In this document: positions 8,328 through 15,875 of the stretch, in pieces
Layout of the letters: each line of letters starts with the position of its first letter
Numbering within the stretch: the stretch's first letter is position 1
DNA from: JBIOJM01 sp044450785
GTDB taxonomy: Bacteria; Planctomycetota; Planctomycetia; Isosphaerales; Isosphaeraceae
Length of the DNA: 42,450 nucleotides
NCBI GenBank assembly: GCA_044450785.1
Contig: JBIOJM010000046.1
Span: 1-42,450 of the forward strand
Direction: 5' to 3'
Notes under the pieces: model-generated
The model's input: only the letters and a program-made list of their open reading frames with translations
Databases searched by the model: none
Told to the model about the DNA's origin: nothing
Position numbers and translations under genes: made by a program

Positions 8328-10067
8328 GTGAGCATGTCAGAAGACAGCTTTCTCGACGACCAAATCCGCAAGATCGTGTCCACGACCGTGCCGCCCGCGA
8401 TCGAGCGCCGCTTGCGCTCCCAACTGGACGCCCTTCGGTCACGCGTCGGCGCCCCGGAGCCGGTCGGAGCGGTTCGCGCCCGAAGTTGGACGCGGCCAGC
8501 GTGGTGGGGGCTCGGCGCTACCTGTGCCGCGATTGTGGTTCTCGTGGCGGCGGCCGGGCTGCTACTCAGGCCGCAAACCAGCTTCGCCGAGGTTACGACC
8601 GCCGTGCTGAAGCAGCCCTGGGTTCACGTGCGGATCGAGGGGGCGGATCAAGGCGTGGGTGAACTCTGGTTTTCACCCACCAAGGACATCTCGGCGGAGC
8701 GGCGGCCCGGCTCCATCGAGTTTCACGACTATCGACTCCAAGCGTACTACTCCTACGACCCCAAGGAACAAGTGGTTTATCGTGTCCCGGATGTGAGGCG
8801 GTCTCATGCAAGCGGTTTTGAATCGATGGCCGAGGCCATGAAGGTTCTCCTGCAAGGTGAGCGCACGCTTGACAAGCCGCTCGCGCATCTCGGCTTCCTC
8901 GGCCCTGATCGTGACAAAATGAAAGTGCTCGATCAAAGAGTCGAAAAGCTCACTGAGCAAACCCACACATGGCTCGATTACCGACTGACGGTCAAATTCC
9001 CGGAATTAGCTCAGCCAGTTCGGATGTTGTTCCGCGTCGATGCCATCACGAAATTGCCCCAGATGTGCCGGATCGAAGGCCACTGGGACGGCAAGCCCGT
9101 GACCGTCGAGACTCGATTCGACTTTCCCGAGAAAGGGCCTGCGGACATCTACGACCTGGGAGTGCCGAAGACGACGAAGCTCGTCGACCGCGTTCCCGCC
9201 GGCGACCTCGAGCGTATCTGGGAATCAGTGCAAGCAGGCCGTGAGCGGATGGACAACTATCGCGCGGTCTTCGTCGAGCTCATGGAAGGTATTGATTACA
9301 TGTGGTGGACCTCCAACCCAATGATCCTCTACCGCAAGGGCGGTAAGTTTCGTGTTGATGTCCCCTGCGGCTGGACGGGCGACCTCCATGCCGTCAAACG
9401 CCCCGCCGAAGGCGAGGATCTCGGCAAGTGGTGGTCCGAGCGCACCAAGTTCTTTCGGTTTTACCCTCAGTCTGTTGTGCGTGACTCGACGTTTTTTACA
9501 TCCGACACGAAAGATGTCACCGATCGTGATGGTTCCAAACATCAGGACATCGTCTCGGTCCACAGATGGGAAGTCAACTCGAAGCCTGGCGAGGCGTTTC
9601 CGGCCGAGTCTTCGATGCGGCCGGAGTTCGCCTGTCGCCCGCCGATGGGCCTCGGTGACCAGCACCAGGAGCCGATGCTCGACATGCACCCGGCCGAGGG
9701 CCCTGCCGGCTGCATCCTCCTGAGCATGTGGCATACCACAAAGGAGGGCCGAGTCAATAAAAAGGTAGGTGGATTCTTTGATGTGATTCGCTATTGGCTC
9801 GACCCCCAGCGCGACTACATCGTGATGCGGTGGGACATGGTCATGCTTGATGAGAAGGGTCAAGAAAACATTATTGAAAGCGATACGATCGAAGAAACGG
9901 CAAGGTCGCCGCAAGGCGTTTGGTTTGCGACGAAGATCCGTCGCAAGTTCCCGCTTCGTGCCAGGAAGGACAAGCCATTCGACTTTGTCGACCATATCTA
10001 TATCGATTTCAACGCGGATCTACCCGACTCGCTTTTTGAGCCTCCTACACCGCGAAGGATTTACTGA
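8328..10067 (+). CDS. Transmembrane anti-sigma-like protein with large periplasmic LolA/RseB-like domains
   Basis: The 579-residue product has about 65 cytoplasmic residues (SEDSFLDDQIRKIVSTTVPP onwards). A transmembrane helix follows at about 62-84 (GLGATCAAIVVLVAAAGLLL). The large exported part has two similar beta-rich halves of the kind seen in RseB/LolA-type proteins (VHVRIEGADQGVGELWF; YRAVFVELMEGIDYMWW; RKGGKFRVDV). It starts at GTG 8328 with AAGGAG 6 nt upstream; TTG 8322 and ATG 8334 are alternatives. It directly follows an ECF sigma gene, so an anti-sigma role is inferred from position and topology. There is no HxxxCxxC zinc motif. Its cognate sigma appears broken. Confidence 0.7.
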   Translation: MSMSEDSFLDDQIRKIVSTTVPPAIERRLRSQLDALRSRVGAPEPVGAVRARSWTRPAWWGLGATCAAIVVLVAAAGLLLRPQTSFAEVTTAVLKQPWVHVRIEGADQGVGELWFSPTKDISAERRPGSIEFHDYRLQAYYSYDPKEQVVYRVPDVRRSHASGFESMAEAMKVLLQGERTLDKPLAHLGFLGPDRDKMKVLDQRVEKLTEQTHTWLDYRLTVKFPELAQPVRMLFRVDAITKLPQMCRIEGHWDGKPVTVETRFDFPEKGPADIYDLGVPKTTKLVDRVPAGDLERIWESVQAGRERMDNYRAVFVELMEGIDYMWWTSNPMILYRKGGKFRVDVPCGWTGDLHAVKRPAEGEDLGKWWSERTKFFRFYPQSVVRDSTFFTSDTKDVTDRDGSKHQDIVSVHRWEVNSKPGEAFPAESSMRPEFACRPPMGLGDQHQEPMLDMHPAEGPAGCILLSMWHTTKEGRVNKKVGGFFDVIRYWLDPQRDYIVMRWDMVMLDEKGQENIIESDTIEETARSPQGVWFATKIRRKFPLRARKDKPFDFVDHIYIDFNADLPDSLFEPPTPRRIY

Positions 10068-10150
10068 CTCAGTGGGTGAGAAGAGAGCTGAAAAATGAGG
10101 ACATAGGGAAGACACGGGCTCTGAGAAGAGCGACCGAGTCAACCAACCAG

Positions 10151-10609
10151 TCAAGGGTGCTGGGGATTGATAACCGCCAGCCCTTCGAGGCTCGCGACCG
10201 TGCAGAGATCCTGATCGGCGCAAACGAAGTGATCAACCGGAGTGCTCTGATGGAGGTGAAGGGCCACGGCCAATTGGATTGCGTCAAGGGCACGGAGCCG
10301 ACGACTTCTCCCGTGCTTGTCGATAAGATCGCCAGCGGCTTCGAAGTGAGCGTTGAGCATCCTTATGGGGCGAAGAAGACGCTGATTGACGTCGGCCCGG
10401 AAGCGACGATCGAGTTTACCGTAATCCTGAGCCGCAATCACACCCATTCGGACTTTCTTGGCAAGCCCGGAGAGAAGCTCGACCAAGGTGAAGCGTGCGA
10501 TGAGATGCTCGGAGCCGGCCTCACCCAAGATGCGCAGGACTCTCGGGGAGCCGATCTCGTTGTGGTAATACTTGATCAGGGCGCTCGAATCGAAGAAGCA
10601 GCGAGGCAT
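10151..10609 (-). CDS. vapC: VapC-type PIN-domain toxin
   Basis: A 152-residue PIN-domain RNase. The acidic metal-binding residues are visible: Asp7 in FFDSSALIKYY, Glu44 in TLVELLSG, Asp108 in RALDAIQLA and Asp131/Asp133 in VCADQDL. VapC toxins cleave specific RNAs such as tRNA or rRNA and are neutralised by their antitoxin. Its ATG follows directly after the antitoxin TGA with no gap, so the two are translated as a coupled pair. All catalytic acids are present, so it looks active. Confidence 0.88.
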   Translation of the reverse strand: MPRCFFDSSALIKYYHNEIGSPRVLRILGEAGSEHLIARFTLVELLSGLAKKVRMGVIAAQDYGKLDRRFRADVNQRLLRPIRMLNAHFEAAGDLIDKHGRSRRLRALDAIQLAVALHLHQSTPVDHFVCADQDLCTVASLEGLAVINPQHP

Positions 10610-10930
10610 TCAGAACCGGTCCTCGCGGTCGGCGATGATCTCCTCAGCCAAGGAACCGGGGATCTTCGCAAGGATCTCGCGGACCTCTTCAATGGTCGGC
10701 ACGTCCCCACCGTTCAGCCGGGAGCAGGCCACGATGAACTCGTGGTCGATGAGGTCCTCGAGTGTGGGCTTCGCCTTGGTGGCTTCCTCTTGGGCGGTTT
10801 CGTGGGGTGGGCTCCCGATGTGATCCCGGATGATCTGCTGGGCGTACTGCACCGGGTCCCGACCGCTCAGCCGGGCACGCTCAAGGAAAGCCCGTTCTTC
10901 GTCAGGCTTGAGTTCAATGTGGATCGTCAT
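10610..10930 (-). CDS. Antitoxin of the PIN toxin (VapB-like)
   Basis: A 106-residue acidic protein. The N-terminal 38 residues (MTIHIELKPDEERAFLERAR onwards, then DPVQYAQQIIRDHI) fit a short ribbon-helix-helix DNA-binding domain. The C-terminal half is acidic and helical (TIEEVREILAKIPGSLAEEI) and would wrap the toxin. It precedes the PIN toxin with zero spacing, the usual order. It probably autorepresses the operon. The exact antitoxin family is not certain. Confidence 0.75.
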   Translation of the reverse strand: MTIHIELKPDEERAFLERARLSGRDPVQYAQQIIRDHIGSPPHETAQEEATKAKPTLEDLIDHEFIVACSRLNGGDVPTIEEVREILAKIPGSLAEEIIADREDRF

Positions 10931-11194
10931 GGTCGGTCCCTCTTGAGAACGCCGTCCATTGGCTTAGTGAAAACAACCTCGGGGCTTGGGATCGCGCCCT
11001 GCGTGATCTCATCTCCCAGCTTACCCCAGGAGGAACCGGTCTGGCAAAAGCGGGGTTCTTGCCGGCTGGTCCCGAAGCCTGGCAAAAGCCGCTATTTTGA
11101 AGATCCTCTGCGACGAGCCCAAGGAGTCCCTCGCTGGTGGCAGCGGCGTTGGGCTTGGCCCCTCACTGACCACCCCGGGCTCTCCCCTGCCCCG

Positions 11195-14100
11195 TCACGG
11201 CTTGACGGCGTCAAGAGGCGGCGGGCTTTCCACGGCATTCCATTCGCGACGGAGCTGCCGCCAGGCTGCGGGCGTCAGAGAGTCGGCCACCGCCTGAGCG
11301 TCCAGTACCATGCCGCTGGCCACCTCGAGCGACAGCATGAGACGCTCCGGCGACTCGGCCAGCGGGCGAGGTACGTCCCAGACCCGGGCGGTCATGTCCT
11401 CGCTACCGGTCACCACGATCCAGCGCTCTGCCTCTGCAGCCGAATCCCGCGGCCTGGGGCCAAAAGCGACGGCGCGGACCGGGCCGCGATGAAGCAGCGG
11501 GCGGCCGATCGGGTGACCGGTGGCGGCGTCCCAAAGGCGAGCTGCGCCGTCCCCACACCCCGTGGCGATGATCCGTCCGTCCGGGCTGAAGGCCACGGCC
11601 AGCACCCGGGCAGGGTGCTGCAGCGGCTTGCCCACGGGGTGACCCGTGGCCGTCTGCCAGAGACGAGCCGTGCGGTCGTCGCTCCCCGTCAGGATGACCT
11701 GGCCGTCGGGCGGGCGGAACGCGACGGCGTAGACCGTGCCCTGGTGCATCAGGGTCACCCCCGCGGGTTGATGCGTGGCGGCGTCCCAGAGCCGGGCGGT
11801 CGAATCTTCGCTGCCGGTGAGGACGGTCCGCCCGTCGGGACTGTACGCGACGGCATAGACAGCCTTCTCGTGCCGGAGCGGCTCGGGCTTCTTGCTTCCC
11901 GTGGCCACGTCCCAGAACTCGGCGCGGCTCTTCTCGATTCCGGTGAGCAAGGTCCGCCCGTCGGGGCTGAACGCCACGGACCAAACCCGGTCGTCCAGCG
12001 CAAGCGGCAGGGCGCGTGCGGAGCGGTCTGCTCCTGCCTCCCGAAGCCAGACCTTCCGCTGCCGGGTCCCCACCGCGAAGACCTGCCCGTCCGGCCGGTA
12101 AGCCAATGAGAGAATCGGGCCGAGGTCCTCCATCGCGACGTCGGGTTCCCGTCCCGAGGTCGTGCTCCAGGACAGGACTTTCCCCTCGCTTCCGCCAATA
12201 CCGGTCAGGAAGGAATCTCCGGCGGTCGGGTGGAATGCCACGGCTGTGACCCAGCCTTTGTGTCTCAGGCGGCGGCCTCCGGAGCGGGCCGGCGCCGTCG
12301 ACCAGACCCGTACCGTACTGTCCCGGCTTCTGGTCAGGACAGCCCGGCCGTCGGGGCTGAAGGAGGCGTCCAGGACTTCTCTCTGGTGCGGCAAGGGGGC
12401 GCCCAGAAGCTCGCCCGTCTCGGCATCCCAGAGGCGGACCTGGTCCCAGCTCACGGTCAGGGCGAACTGGCCGTCAGGGCTGAATCGCACTGTCATGACG
12501 GCATCCGGGTGACGCATTGGTGCGCCCAAGGGGGTCTGGTCTTCGAGGTCCCACAACTGAGCGATCCGGTCATGGCCGCCAACGAGGATGGTCCGTCCGT
12601 TGGGGCTGAAGGCCACCGAGCGGATCGCCCCTGGGTGTCGGAAGACGGGACTCAGAGGCTCACCGGAGGCGGCGTCCCAGAGCCGGCACGTCTGGTCGTA
12701 GCTGCCGGTCACGAACGATTCGCCGTCCGTCGGGTTGAAGGCGACTGCGGCGACTCGGTCGTTGTGTTCCTTCAAGTCGCGGACTGGCTTCGCTGGGGAG
12801 GTCCTCCAGAGGCGAGAGCGGGCATCCCGGCCGTCGCCGGCCGCCGTGACGAAGAACTGGCCGTCGGGGCTGAACGTCACGAGCGTGATCCCCCGGCCAA
12901 GTTCGATCTCTTCGCCGATTCGCCGGCCCGTGTCCGTTCGCCAGGACTGGAGCCAGGTCGTCTGGTCCCGCCGGGCGGCCGTCCAAAGCCGATGACCATC
13001 CGGGCTGAAAACGGAGGAGAGCAGTTCGCCATCCTTGCCCAGGTCAAGGCCTTCCCTGGCGGCGAGTTCACCGCTGGCCGTCTTCCAGAGCCGGACCTGG
13101 CGACCCGTGACGGTCAGGATCATCGCCCCGTCCGGGCTGAAGGCGGCGGCGGTAGAACCTGGCGGGAGGCGGAGTGTCTGGCCGCACGCGTCGCCGGTGG
13201 CGGCATCCCAGAGGCGAGCCTCCCGGTCGGCGCCGGCCGTGACGATCAGGCGCCCGTCGGGGCTCCAGCCAGCCGCGAGGACTCGGCTCGAGTGTCCCAG
13301 CAGCGCCTGGAGAGGGTGAACCTGCCCCTGCCAGCCCGCGAGGTTGGTCCGGATCGCACGCTGGAGGTCGGGGTCGTCGTCGGGAACCAGTTGCACGCTC
13401 TGCGCCAGCCAGAGCAGGCCACGGCCGACGTCTCCTTCCTCGCAATGCTTCAAGGCGCGGTCGCGGAGCAGGACCGCCGAGAGCCCTTGGTATAAACGGC
13501 GCTGGCGTGCCTCCCTCTCTCGCGCCGCCTCGGCGGCGATCCGGTGGGTCTCCTCGGCCTTCTGGGCTCGCTCGGCACGCCCTTGGGACAGTCGTGCTCG
13601 CCGTCCCTCCCAAGTGACCGCCGCGAAAGCGGCGATGGCGCCCACCGCGCAGACCGCCAGAAGCGAAGCGATGGCGGGCCGGCGCCGCGCCCATCGCGCG
13701 GCCCGGCCGGCCGCGCCGATCGGCCGCGCGTGGACCGGTTCCCCCGCGAGAAAGCGGCCCAGATCATCAGCGAGGGCCGCGGCACTGGAGTAGCGGCGGC
13801 CCGGCTCCTTGTTCAGGCACTTCAGGCAGATCGTTTCCAGGTCGCGCGGCACGTTCGGCTGGAGCCTGCAAGGAGTGACCGGGTCGTTGTTGACCACCTG
13901 CGCGAGCGTGTCCAGCACCGATTCACCCTTGAACGGCGGCCGGCCGGTGAGCATGTCGTACAGGATCGCGCCCAGTGCATAGACGTCCGCCGCGGGCCCG
14001 ACCTCCTTGCTCTGGCCGGTCGCCTGTTCGGGGGCCATGTAGCTGGGCGTACCGAGGATGTCGCCGGTCTCCGTGCGCCCGCTGCCACCGACGGTGAGCT

Positions 14101-14962
14101 TGGCGAGGCCGAAGTCGACGATCTTGGGCTCTCCCTCCGACGTGAGCAGCACATTGCTGGGGGTCAGGTCGCGGTGGATCACCCCGCGTTCGTGGGCGGC
14201 GTGGGTGGCGCGGGCCAGCGTCTCCACCAGTTGGGCCGCCCGACGCGGAGGCAAGGGAGTGCCCCGCAAAGAGTCGGCCAGCCGGCCGCCGTCGACGTAC
14301 TCCATCGAGAAGTAAGGGCGGCCGTCGTGCTCGCCGGTCTCATGAATCTTGACGAGGTTCGGGTGCTCCAGCCGGGCCACCGCCTCGGCTTCGCCCCGGA
14401 AGCGAGCACGGTCCCGCGGTCGGGAATACTCTCCGGCGAGGATCATCTTGAGGGCCACGAGGCGGTTCAGTCCGGACTGTCTGGCGAGGTAGACCACCCC
14501 CATGCCGCCGCGACCCAGCTCGCGGATCACCTCGTAGCCAGGGATCGACGGACCAGCCCCCGAAGCCACCGGGCCATCGGTCACGTGGGTGGAGTCCGTC
14601 GCAGGCTCGTGCGTGGCGGCTCGACCAACCCATTGCGTGGCCTTCAGGGCCTGGTGGACCTCGAACTGATCGCGGAGCTGGCCCGCGAATTGCGGGAAGC
14701 GCTCGAGATACTCATCGAGTCCCGGATCCTCGCCGAGCTCCTCGCGTATCAAGACTTCGTGGTAGATCAGGTCGAGGATGTCGTCCGGCTCTTTGACGAG
14801 GTCGGCGAACGCCGGCACGAAGTCCTCCACAAGGACGCGCTGGCCGCGCTCCCAGCGGCGGCGCTGTTCGTCCTGGAGGCGGTCCAGATCACCGGCCGAC
14901 GAGGCGGAAACTCCGCACGGCGCCTCGTCCCCTGGGGGTTGTGCCGGCGATCTGTCAGTCAT
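11195..14962 (-). CDS. Hanks-type Ser/Thr protein kinase fused to WD40 repeats
   Basis: A 1255-residue protein. An N-terminal helical region (1-110) is followed by the kinase domain (about 142-405), with glycine loop GRGGMGVVYLA, Lys172 (VALKMI), HRDLTPSN at 263-270 and DFG at 283-285. One transmembrane helix (about 430-451) follows, then an Arg/Glu-rich coiled stretch and about 15 WD40 units (for example AVYAVAYSPDGRTVLTGSED), enough for two propellers. In the catalytic loop the usual Lys of HRDLKPxN is Thr267, which may lower or alter activity. The propellers would lie outside the membrane and act as sensor or docking surface. Its start overlaps the upstream ECF sigma gene by 8 nt. This matches the sigma-kinase (ECF-STK) pairs reported as typical of planctomycetes, where the kinase is thought to control the sigma factor. 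Confidence 0.92.
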   Translation of the reverse strand: MTDRSPAQPPGDEAPCGVSASSAGDLDRLQDEQRRRWERGQRVLVEDFVPAFADLVKEPDDILDLIYHEVLIREELGEDPGLDEYLERFPQFAGQLRDQFEVHQALKATQWVGRAATHEPATDSTHVTDGPVASGAGPSIPGYEVIRELGRGGMGVVYLARQSGLNRLVALKMILAGEYSRPRDRARFRGEAEAVARLEHPNLVKIHETGEHDGRPYFSMEYVDGGRLADSLRGTPLPPRRAAQLVETLARATHAAHERGVIHRDLTPSNVLLTSEGEPKIVDFGLAKLTVGGSGRTETGDILGTPSYMAPEQATGQSKEVGPAADVYALGAILYDMLTGRPPFKGESVLDTLAQVVNNDPVTPCRLQPNVPRDLETICLKCLNKEPGRRYSSAAALADDLGRFLAGEPVHARPIGAAGRAARWARRRPAIASLLAVCAVGAIAAFAAVTWEGRRARLSQGRAERAQKAEETHRIAAEAAREREARQRRLYQGLSAVLLRDRALKHCEEGDVGRGLLWLAQSVQLVPDDDPDLQRAIRTNLAGWQGQVHPLQALLGHSSRVLAAGWSPDGRLIVTAGADREARLWDAATGDACGQTLRLPPGSTAAAFSPDGAMILTVTGRQVRLWKTASGELAAREGLDLGKDGELLSSVFSPDGHRLWTAARRDQTTWLQSWRTDTGRRIGEEIELGRGITLVTFSPDGQFFVTAAGDGRDARSRLWRTSPAKPVRDLKEHNDRVAAVAFNPTDGESFVTGSYDQTCRLWDAASGEPLSPVFRHPGAIRSVAFSPNGRTILVGGHDRIAQLWDLEDQTPLGAPMRHPDAVMTVRFSPDGQFALTVSWDQVRLWDAETGELLGAPLPHQREVLDASFSPDGRAVLTRSRDSTVRVWSTAPARSGGRRLRHKGWVTAVAFHPTAGDSFLTGIGGSEGKVLSWSTTSGREPDVAMEDLGPILSLAYRPDGQVFAVGTRQRKVWLREAGADRSARALPLALDDRVWSVAFSPDGRTLLTGIEKSRAEFWDVATGSKKPEPLRHEKAVYAVAYSPDGRTVLTGSEDSTARLWDAATHQPAGVTLMHQGTVYAVAFRPPDGQVILTGSDDRTARLWQTATGHPVGKPLQHPARVLAVAFSPDGRIIATGCGDGAARLWDAATGHPIGRPLLHRGPVRAVAFGPRPRDSAAEAERWIVVTGSEDMTARVWDVPRPLAESPERLMLSLEVASGMVLDAQAVADSLTPAAWRQLRREWNAVESPPPLDAVKP

Positions 14963-15587
14963 CGAGACCTTCGTCGAGACCGAGCTCTCTGGTGATTCGC
15001 GTGACAGCCCTGGCGAAACGGATCCTCAGTGCGTCCGGACGGCCGCCGAGCTCGGTGGCGATCTCGGCCCACTGGTGACCCTGCTCGCGCCGTTCCATCA
15101 GCAGCAGCTCGTCAGCCGTCATGCGTCTGCGTGCCTCCTGGACAAGCTCGCGGGCCGCCACTTGCTGGCTGGGGCTGCTGCCGGTGGCGGGACAGTCTCC
15201 GAGCTCCGCGCCATGGTTGATCCGCCTCTGGTCGGGACACGCGGCATGTTCCCGGTTCGCCTGGAACGCGACCTTGTTCCGCGCAATGGCCGCGAGCAGT
15301 CTGATCAGTTTGTCCGGGCTGTCCAGGTCGTACTGGCCGAGTGCAGTGCGGACAAAGAACGAGGCGAAGACAGACTGGCAGATGTCGACGGATTCGATCA
15401 GCCGCCGCAGCCTGGAGTCGCGGAGCCGAACCCGCGCGGCGCGGCGGATCGCCGGCTCGTAACGCTCGACCAGGTCCCTGGCCGCACGCTCATCCCCGGC
15501 GCGGACCCTCCGAATGAATTCGGCGAACGAAGGCTCTTCACCCTCCACGATAGTGGAGGGGCGATCTGGGCAATCTGCCCCCATCAA
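14955..15587 (-). CDS. ECF sigma factor paired with the WD40 kinase
   Basis: A 210-residue ECF sigma factor of the planctomycete kinase-linked type. Region 2 covers about residues 18-90 (FAEFIRRVRAGDERAARDLV and SVDICQSVFASFFVR). Region 4 covers about 150-205 (ARRRMTADELLLMERREQGH, then WAEIATELGGRPDALRIRFA). The 3' end overlaps the kinase start by 8 nt, so the pair is cotranscribed and coupled. Control by phosphorylation from the partner kinase is likely from family knowledge and not shown by sequence. An in-frame second ATG sits at codon 2. Confidence 0.9.
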   Translation of the reverse strand: MMGADCPDRPSTIVEGEEPSFAEFIRRVRAGDERAARDLVERYEPAIRRAARVRLRDSRLRRLIESVDICQSVFASFFVRTALGQYDLDSPDKLIRLLAAIARNKVAFQANREHAACPDQRRINHGAELGDCPATGSSPSQQVAARELVQEARRRMTADELLLMERREQGHQWAEIATELGGRPDALRIRFARAVTRITRELGLDEGLDD

Positions 15588-15875
15588 TGGGTCCCCATTG
15601 GCTGGCTGGTTTTCGAGAATCCTCGCGAGTCGTTTCCCACTCGGCTCAATTGTACACCCGGCCCGGCCTCGCTGACTTTTCTTTTTTTCTCGTCTTTGTG
15701 TTCGGTCGGCCTGCCGGGCGCAATAGAAGTTGTGAGCGGAGATCGGTCGCAGTGGAAGTCAACCTACCGGTGTTTTTTTTCGTCTACAAAGTACACGTGG
15801 AAAAGGTGTTGCAGAAACTGGAAATCGTGCTCGACTGACATCTTTTTCGTCCTTCTTCCTCTCAGGGGGTGTTCG

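Noticed and set aside
10076..12109. Long plus-strand open frame across the toxin-antitoxin pair and the kinase 3' end
   Set aside because: It spans three unrelated minus-strand genes and shows no domain; it is a high-GC shadow.
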